Shown in pieces: positions 25,241 through 34,463 of a stretch of DNA of 46,763 nucleotides; position 1 is the stretch's first letter; the number at the start of each line of letters is the position of its first letter. A model generated the notes under the pieces. That model saw only the letters and a program-made list of their open reading frames with translations. It was not told where the DNA came from and did not search any database. The position numbers and the translations under genes were made by a program. Source of the DNA: Thiorhodococcus mannitoliphagus (lineage in GTDB: Bacteria > Pseudomonadota > Gammaproteobacteria > Chromatiales > Chromatiaceae); contig NZ_JAAIJR010000036.1 in the NCBI RefSeq assembly GCF_010915725.1, positions 1-46,763 of the forward strand. Direction: 5' to 3'.

Positions 25241-28138
25241 TTATTTCTTGGTGAATACGCCAGCCACGTAAGACTGCCATTTGCCACGCTTCTTCTCCTG
25301 GCCGGGCAAGCGCGGCATTGCGGAGAACTGGGGCGAGGACATTTTCGGCTCCTTGTCGTCGGCCTTGTAGACACGCACGCGCACATCGAACCAGGCGGCT
25401 TGCCCAGTGACGGGATCCGAGTTGGAGAGGTGCTCGCCGGCCGCGTTTGGTGGGAGTTCCTCGGCGATGACGTGATTGAGCAGGAAGCCCTTGCGCGACT
25501 CGTCCGCGTCGGCGCTCAAGCCCCAAGCACCGGACGCCTTGCCGATGGCGTTCCACGTCCACACCGTGCCCGGCTCGACGGCCTCGGAGAAGCGGCACAT
25601 GCAGCGCACCTTGCCGTGGGGCGACTCGACCCAGACCCAGTCGCCGTCCTCGAAGCCATTCGCGAGTCCCACCTTCGGGCTGAGATAGAGATAGTTGTGG
25701 CTGTGGATTTGGCGCAGCCAGGCATTCTGGCTATCCCAGCTGTGGTACATGGCCATCGGGCGCTGCGTCAGGGCATTGAGCGGATAGCGCCGCGTGTCCA
25801 CCAACTGGTCCTCGAGCGGATCATGATAGAAGGGCAAGGGGTCGAAATAGGTCTCGACGCGCTCGCGCAGCCGCTCCGGAGGCTGGCGCCCCGGCCATTT
25901 GCCTTGGGCCGCCAGGCGGAAGCGCTGCAGCACCTCTGAGTAGAGATGCAGGGTGATGGGCTCGGCGTAGCGGATCATACCGTGCGCACGGGCCCAGTGC
26001 AGGTAGCCCTTGTTCCAGTTGCGCATGTACTGGTAGCTCTGCGGGAGTTCGTGGTGGTAAACGCAGCCGTTCTGCGCATACATCTCCCACTGGCGCGGAT
26101 TCGGCTCGCCCTTGAGCACCTTGTCGCCGCTCTGACCACGCCAGCCGGCCAAGAAGCCGATGCCCGAGCCGGGCGAGGTCTCGTAGTTGACGATGAAATC
26201 CGGGTAGTCGCGATACTTGCGGCCGCCGTCCGCCTTGGTGAAGGCGGGCAGTTTGAGCCTGGAGCCCAGCTCGATGAGGACATCCTGGAAGGGCTTGCAC
26301 TCGCCTTTGGGCGGCAGCACGGGCACGCGCACGGCGTCGACTGGGCCATCGAACTCCGAGATCGGCCGATCCAGCATCGACATGACGTCGTGGCGCTCCA
26401 AATAGCTGGTATCCGGCAGCACCAAGTCGGCGAAGGCCACGGTCTCCGAGGCAAAGGTATCGCAAACCACCAGGAAGGGGATCTTGTAGTCCCCGTTGGG
26501 GTGCTTGTCGACCAGCATCTTGCGCACTTCGGTCGTGTTCATGCTGGAGTTCCAGGCCATGTTGGCCATGAACAGCAGCAAGGTGTCGATCGGGTAAGGA
26601 TCGCCGCGCCAGGCGTTGGTGATGACGTTGTGCATCAGGCCATGGACCGAGAGCGGATACTCCCAGGAGAAGGCCTTGTCGATACGCTGCGGCTCGCCAT
26701 CATCATCGACGAAGAGGTCCTCGGGCTTAGCCGGCCAACCCAGCGGCAAACCGTCCAGCGGGGTATTGGGCTGCACGGCCTCGGGGCCATGCGGCGGCTT
26801 GGGACAGGGCGGGATGGGACGCGGGAAGGGCGCCTTGTGGCGGAAGCCGCCCGGCCGGTCGATGGTGCCCAACACCGTCATGAGGATGCCGAGGGTACGA
26901 ATGGTCTGAAAGCCGTTCGAGTGGGCCGCCAGACCACGCATGGAGTGAAAGGCAACTGGGTTGCCGACGACCGACTCATGCTCGTTATCCCAGCAGTCGG
27001 TCCACTTCATCGGCAGCTCGATCTTCTGATCGCGCGCGGTCACGCCCATCTCGTGGGCCAGACGACGAATGGTGTCCGCGGGGATGCCGGTGATGGGCGC
27101 GGCCCACTCGGGGGTGTACTGCTCGAATCGTTCCTTCAGGAGCTGGAACGCCGGCTTGACCGGGGTGCCGTCCTCAAGCGTATAGGAGCCCATGAGGCGC
27201 GGATCGGCGCCTGGCGTGTGGGTGCTGATGGGGCCGTCGATCTCGCGCTCCCACCAGAGTTTGTTCTGCGGATCGAAACACCCCTCTTCCACGTGCATCT
27301 CAGCGCGGTAGAAGAGACCGTGATCGTCGCGGCTCGGATCGTCGACGACCAGCTCGGCCGCATTGGTGTACTGGACCAGGAACTCCCGATCGAAGAGGCC
27401 CAGCTTGAGGATCTCATGCGTGATCGCGAGGAGCAGCGCGCCGTCGGTGCCCGGCTTGATGGGCACCCATTCGTCGGCGATGGCTGAATAGCCGGTGCGG
27501 ATGGGATTGATGGAGATGAAGCGCCCGCCGCGGCGTTTGAATTCGGAGAGTGCGATCTTGAGCGGATTGGAGTGATGGTCCTCGGCGGTACCGATCATGA
27601 CGAAGAGCTTGGCACGCTCCAGGTCGGGTCCGCCGAACTCCCAGAAGGATCCGCCGATGGTATAGATGAGGCCTGCGGCCATGTTCACGGAGCAGAAACC
27701 GCCGTGAGCGGCATAGTTCGGCGTACCGAACTGCTTGGCAAAGAGCCCGGTCAGGGCCTGCATCTGGTCACGGCCGGTGAAGAGGGCGAACTTCTTTGGA
27801 TCTTCCGCGCGCAGCTTACTGAGACGCTCCTCGAGCATCGAGAAGGCTTCTTCCCAGGAGATCGCCTCGAAGGCGCTGTCGCCGCGCTCGGCACCCGCCT
27901 TGCGCCGCAGCGGCTTGGTGAGGCGGCCCGGCGAATACTGCTTCATGATGCCCGAACTGCCCTTGGCGCAGATCACGCCTTTGTTCAGAGGGTGGTTCGG
28001 ATTGCCGTCGATGTAGCGCACTTCGCCATCACGCAGGTGCACACGGATGCCGCAGCGGCACGCGCACATGTAGCAGGTCGTTTCCTTGACCTCGACGCGA
28101 CCGACGTCTTTGTCCGAGTAGCTAACTGGGTCCTGCAT
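25241..28138 (-). CDS. soeA: Sulfite dehydrogenase molybdopterin subunit SoeA
   Basis: A 965-residue molybdopterin bis-guanine-dinucleotide oxidoreductase that oxidises sulfite to sulfate. The N-terminal [4Fe-4S] motif is Cys22-x2-Cys25-x3-Cys29-x27-Cys57 (CYMCACRCG ... GVICAKG). There is no twin-arginine leader before it, which fits the cytoplasm-facing Soe enzyme and argues against periplasmic polysulfide or tetrathionate reductases. Later segments include FVMIGTAEDHHSNPLK, FISINPIRTGYSAIADEWVP and the C-terminal molydopterin domain around HSWDSQNAWLRQIHSHNYLYLSP (residue run shortened in family comparison). The ATG at 28138 with AGGTG upstream is preferred to 28171. It is the first gene of soeABC. 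Confidence 0.9.
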   Translation of the reverse strand: MQDPVSYSDKDVGRVEVKETTCYMCACRCGIRVHLRDGEVRYIDGNPNHPLNKGVICAKGSSGIMKQYSPGRLTKPLRRKAGAERGDSAFEAISWEEAFSMLEERLSKLRAEDPKKFALFTGRDQMQALTGLFAKQFGTPNYAAHGGFCSVNMAAGLIYTIGGSFWEFGGPDLERAKLFVMIGTAEDHHSNPLKIALSEFKRRGGRFISINPIRTGYSAIADEWVPIKPGTDGALLLAITHEILKLGLFDREFLVQYTNAAELVVDDPSRDDHGLFYRAEMHVEEGCFDPQNKLWWEREIDGPISTHTPGADPRLMGSYTLEDGTPVKPAFQLLKERFEQYTPEWAAPITGIPADTIRRLAHEMGVTARDQKIELPMKWTDCWDNEHESVVGNPVAFHSMRGLAAHSNGFQTIRTLGILMTVLGTIDRPGGFRHKAPFPRPIPPCPKPPHGPEAVQPNTPLDGLPLGWPAKPEDLFVDDDGEPQRIDKAFSWEYPLSVHGLMHNVITNAWRGDPYPIDTLLLFMANMAWNSSMNTTEVRKMLVDKHPNGDYKIPFLVVCDTFASETVAFADLVLPDTSYLERHDVMSMLDRPISEFDGPVDAVRVPVLPPKGECKPFQDVLIELGSRLKLPAFTKADGGRKYRDYPDFIVNYETSPGSGIGFLAGWRGQSGDKVLKGEPNPRQWEMYAQNGCVYHHELPQSYQYMRNWNKGYLHWARAHGMIRYAEPITLHLYSEVLQRFRLAAQGKWPGRQPPERLRERVETYFDPLPFYHDPLEDQLVDTRRYPLNALTQRPMAMYHSWDSQNAWLRQIHSHNYLYLSPKVGLANGFEDGDWVWVESPHGKVRCMCRFSEAVEPGTVWTWNAIGKASGAWGLSADADESRKGFLLNHVIAEELPPNAAGEHLSNSDPVTGQAAWFDVRVRVYKADDKEPKMSSPQFSAMPRLPGQEKKRGKWQSYVAGVFTKK

Positions 28139-28298
28139 GGGGGGCACCTTTGGCGGGATCGAGGCAAACAATCACGGCATTCTAATATTCGAGTGCGCTG
28201 ACTTTCAAACCGATTCAATACTCGGAATTGAGGGATACAGCCCTAAAGAAATCAGGGTTAGCAGCCAGCGCACCGCACAAGCAGGAAACGCACACAAC

Positions 28299-28322
28299 AA
28301 AAAGGGCCGCAAGCGGCCCTTC
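28299..28322 (-). terminator. Intrinsic terminator after the small gene at 28392
   Basis: A perfect 8-bp stem AGGGCCGC/GCGGCCCT (28303-28310 and 28313-28320) with loop AA. On the minus strand it is followed by a run of five T. It lies 69 bases after the stop of the 91-residue gene and insulates soeA from that gene's transcript. Confidence 0.85.
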
Positions 28323-28391
28323 TCGTCATCTTTAACAACCAAATCTTTACAACCAAGCTAGCGCTCCGAGACTGAAGCCCTAGCCTGGAGA

Positions 28392-28667
28392 TCAAGCGGC
28401 GGCTTGGCGCTCGACAGGCATCCAAGCGCTAAGACGCTCGCGTTCTGCATTGATGTCGACGGTGAAGAAGTGACTCAGCACACCCAGTGCCTCGTCCAAG
28501 TCTTCGCACGGCCACTCGCTGGTGACGGTCCGGCAGTTCCAGTCTTCAACGTGGAAGCAGCAGTGACCGCCCTTAGCGGCGCCTTCTGCGTCAAATCGAA
28601 GCTTGTAACCCGTTGATGTCAAAGGATCCCATTTGTACCGGATCGCGTTTTCGCTTGTTTCGAACAT
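28392..28667 (-). CDS. Small conserved-looking protein of unknown function
   Basis: A 91-residue protein that I do not recognise. The ATG at 28667 is chosen over 28682 because GAAGG stands seven bases before it. The sequence MFETSENAIRYKWDP then a beta-rich stretch with three Cys (GGHCCFHVEDWNCRTVTSEW, ...PCEDLDEALGVLSHFFTVDI) suggests a small alpha/beta fold. There is no signal peptide or membrane segment. It has its own terminator, so it is a monocistronic gene. It sits just upstream of soeABC on the same strand, but nothing ties the functions together. Confidence 0.65.
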   Translation of the reverse strand: MFETSENAIRYKWDPLTSTGYKLRFDAEGAAKGGHCCFHVEDWNCRTVTSEWPCEDLDEALGVLSHFFTVDINAERERLSAWMPVERQAAA

Positions 28668-29269
28668 GGCTGGCCTTCGCAAATAATGTATTAGTTTGGA
28701 CCGGAATCGAGTGACATCTATCCCGCCCGAAGGTGACGTCCCAGGCGCCCATCAACACCACTCGCCGAATCAGTAAAGCAACAATGCTGTCTCATATAGG
28801 CTGCATGCCGCATCTCACGCTTAGAGTCTAGTACAAAAATGCAACAACCAACAAGCGACGGAATGCTCAATACCGGGCGAAAAGTAAGAGCTTCACTTTG
28901 TTTGAACATTGCGACGACGAACGGTTATGCGAACCAAGAGGCCAAGGAAACCGTATCATAAAAACAACAAAATCCGTGCATTTTGTCCTCGCAAGACCAT
29001 CAAGAGGTCGTCGGAGGTGCTTTACTTGCAAGACGAGCCCGTCCGACGGGCAAGAAGTGTGGCGCATCGTAAGTTATGGGGACCGCATGCCCCGAGAGCA
29101 GGTTTCAGATGCAAGCCGGCGCCAGACCAACACAAGGCAGTCCGGGGACGCTGCCAGGGATGAGATCCACCAGGGCTCGCCCGCCAAAGGGCGCGGGAGT
29201 GAGACGCCGGACCAGGGAGCCGAGGTAGGAGCGGGCCGAGACGTTGGGCTCGGCCCGAGGATGACTAAC
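28668..29269. other. Intergenic region between metA and the small unknown gene
   Basis: About 600 bases. The first 300 are relatively AT-rich and presumably hold the small gene's promoter. Short frames on both strands lack recognisable products. A hairpin with a perfect 9-bp stem, CGGGCCGAG/CTCGGCCCG (29232-29257), sits 13 bases beyond the metA stop and probably ends that transcript. Confidence 0.5.
29232..29257 (-). terminator. Hairpin downstream of metA
   Basis: A 9-bp perfect GC-rich stem with an 8-base loop immediately after the metA stop. There is no T-run, so termination strength is uncertain. Confidence 0.45.
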
Positions 29270-30337
29270 CTACTCGAGATCGAGCGGATCCCCAGGGTTC
29301 ACGCCAGCCATGAAGGCGAGTTTTCGGTCGTTGTTCGTGAGGCGATAGATGAGTCCCATCCAATTGCCGAGCACACCCTCCGCCGTGTCGTGCCAGGTAT
29401 TGTGAAGACCTGCTAGGAGGTGCGATTCCGGAAACACCGGCAGCTCGCAGCCCCGGTCGAGCGCAGCCCGGATGCGGGACTCATGCTCGTTCAGAATGGC
29501 TCGGGACTGAAGACCGAAGTAGCTCTCCGGGAATGGCGGATAGTCAAGGCGCGCGCCAGCCGTAAAGCCTTTGACCTCGCGCTTGTACTCCTTGAGCAGC
29601 GAGATGGTGTCGTACTCCGGATGTCCCTGAAAGAACACCTGCCGAAATCCATCCGGGCTCACGGCAAGGTGTACGCCGGCCGCCTCGCTCTCGACCAGCA
29701 CCTTGAGGCCGGCCGAGACGAACTGCTCGTGACTGATGTCATTGAACCGAGAGTGAGGGACGTCGAAGCGCGTATTGACGTTCGCCACCAGAGGGTGCGA
29801 ACGGTCCACCACACGGTGCGGGAAGACACCCCAGCGCTTCTCGGGGAGGGGCTGACGACGCTGGGCGTACCTGAACTGCAGCACGGCATGGGTCGCCAGG
29901 CATGAGCAGAGTGTCGAGCAGACATTCTCGTAGGCCCAGTCGACAACCTCCATGAGCGGATCCCAGAAGGGCTCGGCGGAGAGATCCGACCCAGTGACGT
30001 TGGCGCCCGTGATGATGAGTGCGTCCAGCCCCTCTTCACGAATGCGCTCGAAGGGCTCGTAGTAGCGCTCGATGTGCAACCGCGCATCCGGACTGCGCTC
30101 GAGCGCATCAAGCGTGAAGGGATGGACGTAGAACTGCGCGATCTGATTGCTCTGTCCGATGAGACGGAAGAACTGGCGCTCGGTCGCGGCAAGCGCGGCG
30201 TCCGGCATCATGTTGAGCAGTCCGATGTGCAGCTCGCGGATGTCCTGATGCAGCGCCAAGTGGGGATCTAGGATCTGCTGCCCCTCTTGCTTGAGCCGCG
30301 AGAAGGTCGGCAGACCATTGTGGGAGACGATTGGCAT
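29270..30337 (-). CDS. metA: Homoserine O-acyltransferase, MetA family
   Basis: A 355-residue class-I-glutamine-amidotransferase-fold protein of the MetA/HTS family (PF04204 type). It acylates homoserine (succinyl- or acetyl-CoA) in methionine synthesis. N-terminal LHIGLLNMMPDAALAATERQF is family-typical. The nucleophile Cys lies in CSCLATHAVLQF, followed by KRWGVFPHRVVD. The His/Glu of the triad lie in FFQGHPEYDTISLL. The SCLATHA form of the nucleophile elbow differs from E. coli MetA, so acyl-donor preference cannot be read off. It is the last gene of a minus-strand group after the P-loop ATPase (69-base gap). Confidence 0.87.
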   Translation of the reverse strand: MPIVSHNGLPTFSRLKQEGQQILDPHLALHQDIRELHIGLLNMMPDAALAATERQFFRLIGQSNQIAQFYVHPFTLDALERSPDARLHIERYYEPFERIREEGLDALIITGANVTGSDLSAEPFWDPLMEVVDWAYENVCSTLCSCLATHAVLQFRYAQRRQPLPEKRWGVFPHRVVDRSHPLVANVNTRFDVPHSRFNDISHEQFVSAGLKVLVESEAAGVHLAVSPDGFRQVFFQGHPEYDTISLLKEYKREVKGFTAGARLDYPPFPESYFGLQSRAILNEHESRIRAALDRGCELPVFPESHLLAGLHNTWHDTAEGVLGNWMGLIYRLTNNDRKLAFMAGVNPGDPLDLE

Positions 30338-30406
30338 GGGGCGTTCGGTATCTTGCTGCTTGATCTTATCCAGAGTCGCGGCCTACTTCGTCTTGGCTGG
30401 CCGCAC

Positions 30407-31258
30407 TCATTGCCCATCCGAGCGGGCGATCGCGGACTCGATCAGCTGAAGGAAATCGGCCTCGTCGCGAACCTGAGCGACATCCTCGGAAGACACGGTG
30501 TAGCCATAGGGCCTGGCAATGGCCTCGTAGCGTGGCACCCGTGAATGGAAGAGGCGTGGAAAGACCCAACGCGTAAAGTCGTCGGGGTCGATCTCCGCCA
30601 CATAGTCCAGCTCGCGCAGCTCCAAATAGTCCTTTATGGCGGCTTGCAGGAAATCCGGCCTGTAGTAGAGCGGCTTGGGATCCGCTTGGGCACGCTGGAT
30701 CAGCTTGATCTCGTCCGCCTCCGGCACCCGGATGTAGAGGATGAGGCTGTGAGCGGCCAGCATCTCGATGACGCGTGGCTCGTCAAGCTCGCAGAGGCTG
30801 CCGCCGACATCGTTCACCAAATGGGCATAGCTGTAGATGTCCTGTGCCTTGCGAACGAAGTCGGGCAGATCCAGCATGGCGGCGATCTCGGCCTCCCGGT
30901 AGAGGGCCTGGCGCCGACTGAACTCGTCCATCGGCAGGCCGCCAAGCTCAGGATTGCCGAGCTTGCCGATGAAGCTCAATACCGGCCCGAGATCAGTCAC
31001 CTTGATGTTGTTGCGGATGGCAATCCAGTCACGCCTCAGGAGCTCGCGAAGAAAGGGCTCCCGCATGGCCCGCGCCTTGATCAAGTCCAGAATGGGCTCG
31101 TCGAGATAGCGTGTCCCGATGCGGTAGTCGCCCGAATAGTGGAACCAATCGCTGCGCCGCAAGGTGGCCGAGAGGTAGGTCTTGCCGACCCCCGACATGC
31201 CGAGCAGGGTGATACACCTGTGCTTCCAGGCACGGAATTCGTCGACTGTGAATTTCAA
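30407..31258 (-). CDS. P-loop ATPase of unknown function
   Basis: A protein of about 283 residues with a single Walker A motif LGMSGVGKTYLSATLRR near residues 17-33, then HYSGDYRIGTRYLDEPILDL. The fold resembles small-molecule-kinase-type P-loop proteins, but I cannot name a substrate. Later segments (YSYAHLVNDVGGSLCELDEP, LILYIRVPEADEIKLIQRA, DFTRWVFPRLFHSRVPRYEAIA) look conserved in character. The frame is open to 31399. The TTG at 31258 is preferred, since GGAG stands eight bases upstream and the protein then begins LKFTVDEFRAWKHR. It lies between uup (113 bases) and metA (69 bases), on the same strand. Confidence 0.78.
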   Translation of the reverse strand: MKFTVDEFRAWKHRCITLLGMSGVGKTYLSATLRRSDWFHYSGDYRIGTRYLDEPILDLIKARAMREPFLRELLRRDWIAIRNNIKVTDLGPVLSFIGKLGNPELGGLPMDEFSRRQALYREAEIAAMLDLPDFVRKAQDIYSYAHLVNDVGGSLCELDEPRVIEMLAAHSLILYIRVPEADEIKLIQRAQADPKPLYYRPDFLQAAIKDYLELRELDYVAEIDPDDFTRWVFPRLFHSRVPRYEAIARPYGYTVSSEDVAQVRDEADFLQLIESAIARSDGQ

Positions 31259-31371
31259 GGATGACGCTCCAGAAGAATGGGTGCGCTCGACCGCTGGTCG
31301 CCGCACCCGTGGCAAAGACGGGATGTTAATGCAGCGAGCGCGCCCCTGACCATTCCAAGAGTGGCCGCCCC

Positions 31372-33282
31372 CTACGCCCGTGCGTCGAGCGCCTCCCAAC
31401 GGACAAATGCCTGCTCCAGGGCGGCATCCACGTCTGCGAGCCGCGCATTGAGCTTGGCGACCTCGGAGCCCTGGCTCTGATAGAGCGTCGGGTCGGCCAT
31501 GCGCGCGTGCAGCTCGGACTGCTCTTGCTCCAGCGCCTCGATGAGCCCGGGCAGCTCCGCCAGCTCGCGCGTCTCTTTATAGCTGAGCTTCGCGGCCGCA
31601 GGCTTCGGCTTCGACTTGCCCTCGCCTTGCGCCGCAGCCTCGCCGTCGGCCGGCTTGTGTTTGACTTGCGCCTGCTGAACGGCGGGCGCGGGACGCTGCC
31701 TGAGCCAATCTTCGTAGCCGCCAACATAATCACAGACGCGCCCGTCACCCTCGAACACCAGGGTACTGGTGACGACATTGTCGAGCAGCGCGCGATCATG
31801 ACTGACCAAGAGGAGCGTCCCGGTGAACTGCGCCAAGAGTTCTTCTAGGAGTTCGAGGGTCTCGGTATCCAGGTCGTTGGTGGGCTCGTCCAGGACCAGC
31901 AGATTCGCTGGACGCGTGAACAGCTTCGCAAGCAACAAGCGATTACGCTCGCCCCCCGACAGGGCCTTGACCGGCTGGCGCGCGCGCTCAGGGGTGAAGA
32001 GAAAGTCCTTGAGGTAGGAGAGGACATGCCGGCTTGCGCCCTGGGTCTCGATCTGATCGCTTCCCTCGGCCACATTGTCTTGGACGCTCTTCTCTGGATC
32101 GAGCTGCGCGCGCATCTGGTCGAAGTAGGCCACCTGGAGATTGGAACCCCGCCGGATCTGTCCTTGCTGCGGCTCGAGGTTGCCGAGAAGCAGCCTGAGC
32201 AGGGTGCTCTTGCCGGCACCATTGGGGCCGATGATCCCGATCTTGTCGCCCCGCAGGATCAGCGTACTGAGATCGCGAATGATGACGCGCTCGCCCCAGC
32301 CATAGGTCACGCCCTCGGCCTCGGCGACCAGCTTGCCCGAGCGATCCGCCTCGGTCATGCGCAGCCGCGCCGTCCCCTGAAGCTCACGCCGCTCCAGGCG
32401 CTCCTCCCGCATCGCCTTGAGCGACCGGACGCGGCCTTCGTTGCGGGTGCGACGCGCCTTGATGCCCTGACGAATCCAGACCTCCTCCTCCGCGAGCTTG
32501 CGATCGAAGTGCGCGGCGGCCTGCGCCTCGGCGTGCAGCCGCTCCTCGCGGCGGCGCAGATAGTTGTGGTAGTCCCCGGGCCAGTCGGTGATGCGGCCGC
32601 GGTCCAGCTCGAGGATGCGCGTGGCCACACGCTGCAGGAAGCGCCGGTCGTGCGTGACGAAGAGGATGGCCCCCTGAAAGCCGACGAGAAACTCCTCCAA
32701 CCAATCGATTGCCTCGATGTCCAGATGGTTCGTGGGCTCGTCGAGCAGCAGCAGATCCGGCTCCGTCACCAAGGCGCGCGCCAGGAGCACACGCCGCTGC
32801 ATGCCCCCCGACAGTGCCTCGAACCGCGCCTGCGCATCAAGGTTGAGGCGAGAGATGACGCGCTCCGTGCGTTGCTCGATCTCCCAGCCCCCACGCTCCT
32901 CGAGCTGATGCTGGATGCGGGCCAGTCTGGCCAGCACCTCCTCCGACGCCTCCGCATCGAGGCTGTGCGAAAGACTGAAGTACTCCTGAGCCAGCGCCCC
33001 AAGCTCCCCCAAGCCGGATGCCACTACATCGAAGACGGACGCCCTGGTGTCGCGCGGGATCTCTTGCGTCAAATGGGCGATCTTGGCCCCTTGAGCAGTG
33101 CGCAACTGACCACCATCGGGCTGCACATCGCCGACGATGATGCGCAACAGGGTCGACTTGCCCGCCCCATTTCGACCGATCAAGCAAATGCGCTCTCCCC
33201 GCTCAAGGCTGAAGGAGACATCTTCCAGCAAGGGCGGGAGACCATAGGAGAGCGTGATCGAGTCGAGACTGAGGAGCGTCAT
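31372..33282 (-). CDS. uup: ABC-F ATPase Uup
   Basis: A 636-residue soluble tandem ABC protein. Walker A motifs are GRNGAGKS at 36-43 and GPNGAGKS near 350. The signature/Walker B pairs are LSGGMQRRVLLARAL...LLLDEPTNHLD and LSGGERNRLLLAKLF...LVLDEPTNDLD. A charged C-terminal linker (KHKPADGEAAAQGEGKSKPKP) leads to a coiled-coil domain (ELPGLIEALEQEQSELHARM), as in Uup. Uup-type ABC-F proteins act on ribosomes or DNA structures and reduce transposon precise excision in E. coli. AGGA seven bases before the ATG supports the start. Confidence 0.95.
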   Translation of the reverse strand: MTLLSLDSITLSYGLPPLLEDVSFSLERGERICLIGRNGAGKSTLLRIIVGDVQPDGGQLRTAQGAKIAHLTQEIPRDTRASVFDVVASGLGELGALAQEYFSLSHSLDAEASEEVLARLARIQHQLEERGGWEIEQRTERVISRLNLDAQARFEALSGGMQRRVLLARALVTEPDLLLLDEPTNHLDIEAIDWLEEFLVGFQGAILFVTHDRRFLQRVATRILELDRGRITDWPGDYHNYLRRREERLHAEAQAAAHFDRKLAEEEVWIRQGIKARRTRNEGRVRSLKAMREERLERRELQGTARLRMTEADRSGKLVAEAEGVTYGWGERVIIRDLSTLILRGDKIGIIGPNGAGKSTLLRLLLGNLEPQQGQIRRGSNLQVAYFDQMRAQLDPEKSVQDNVAEGSDQIETQGASRHVLSYLKDFLFTPERARQPVKALSGGERNRLLLAKLFTRPANLLVLDEPTNDLDTETLELLEELLAQFTGTLLLVSHDRALLDNVVTSTLVFEGDGRVCDYVGGYEDWLRQRPAPAVQQAQVKHKPADGEAAAQGEGKSKPKPAAAKLSYKETRELAELPGLIEALEQEQSELHARMADPTLYQSQGSEVAKLNARLADVDAALEQAFVRWEALDARA

Positions 33283-33490
33283 GGAATTTCCTGTCGGATC
33301 AAAGGTCGATGCAGTGGGCTCGGTCGGCTATGTTAGCCGTTGCGAGCAAGCTTCACGGCACACTTCGCGGTCGTCCGTGTTGCGCTTCTTCAATGACATT
33401 TCTTGATCGGCGCGCGGCAACCGACTTACGTTACCATTGTATCTTTGCACGCCTCTCCCGCTCACTTGGCTTGGAATTCCATCGACGCTG

Positions 33491-34198
33491 ATGACAAAAA
33501 CAGTCTCTCTAAAGGAGGCCTGGTCAGGCGAAGCGAACTGCCTGAACTGCTCGCTTCGCACCTCCGTCCTCTTTGCCGGTCTGCAGCAAGCGGACTTCGA
33601 GCACATCCACGAGCCCATCGATCAATTCAGCCTCAAGCCGGGGGCCAACCTCTACCACGCCGGCGACCGCGGCGACTACATGTTTACGGTCCGCACCGGC
33701 GTCTTGAAGCTGGTTCAGTACCTGCCCGACGGCAGCCAGCGTATCGTGCGGATCGCTCGCGCCACCGACGTGCTCGGCCTCGAAGCCATGCTCGAAGACA
33801 ACTACCACCATGAGGCAGTCGCACTGCATGCCACTGAAGTGTGCCGGTTTCCGGCGCGACTGGTTCGCGAGCTCAGCCAGGCAAATCCAGGGCTACATCG
33901 CGAACTCATGGCGCGCTGGCAGCGCGCCCTGAACGAGGCTGACGCCTGGCTAACGGAGCTCTCGACCGGATCGGCGCGGCAGCGCGTTGCGCGTCTGCTG
34001 CTGCGCCTGGTCCGCGACCGCGAGACCAGCGAGTGCCAGCTCTTCAGCCGTGAAGACATGGGCGCCATGCTAGGCGTGACCACGGAGACCACGAGCCGGA
34101 CCATCGCAGAGTTCAAGCGCCAAGGGCTCTTGGTCGAAACGGCCCCCAATCTCTTCCTGCTGGACATCCCCAACCTGCGGCGAATTGCGGAAGACTGA
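33491..34198 (+). CDS. Crp/Fnr-family regulator, FNR-like with an incomplete cysteine set
   Basis: A 235-residue regulator. An N-terminal CLNC (Cys17, Cys20) precedes a cyclic-nucleotide-type beta-roll (AGDRGDYMFTVRTGVLKLVQ, GSQRIVRIARATDVLGLEAML), the dimer helix and a helix-turn-helix, FSREDMGAMLGVTTETTSRTIA. The ExxSR recognition pattern is that of FNR. FNR ligates [4Fe-4S] with C-x2-C-x5-C plus a distal Cys. Here Cys118 fits the distal one, but the third N-terminal position is Val26. ATG 33491 is preferred to the longer frame. It is divergent from uup and heads the run towards cydABX, which suggests O2 or redox control of those genes. Confidence 0.88.
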   Translation: MTKTVSLKEAWSGEANCLNCSLRTSVLFAGLQQADFEHIHEPIDQFSLKPGANLYHAGDRGDYMFTVRTGVLKLVQYLPDGSQRIVRIARATDVLGLEAMLEDNYHHEAVALHATEVCRFPARLVRELSQANPGLHRELMARWQRALNEADAWLTELSTGSARQRVARLLLRLVRDRETSECQLFSREDMGAMLGVTTETTSRTIAEFKRQGLLVETAPNLFLLDIPNLRRIAED

Positions 34199-34463
34199 GC
34201 CGCTCCGGTCCGCCGGAGCCGAGCCCGACACCCACCGCGCTCGCAGGAGCTGACTGTCATCCCAGGCGATCATGCCTCGCTCAGCGGGCCTAGGTTGACT
34301 GATTTCAATGCCGCCGCGCTAAGGCGCCTCGTAATCTGCGCGTCATCAAGTTACCGGGGCCGCACGCGCGTCGCGGGCAGTGGGCGCCATCGCCTCGAGT
34401 CGTCACCGAGCGACCACTCGAGCAAGCCTCGGCCCAATAGCCGCCAGTGTCGATGGAGCCCCC

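Noticed and set aside
25946-27487. 513-codon open frame on the plus strand inside soeA
   Set aside because: Antisense shadow of soeA; no motif.
28668-29269. A SAM-type riboswitch for metA
   Set aside because: This stretch is downstream of metA, and the 69 bases upstream of metA are too short and lack riboswitch-like helices.
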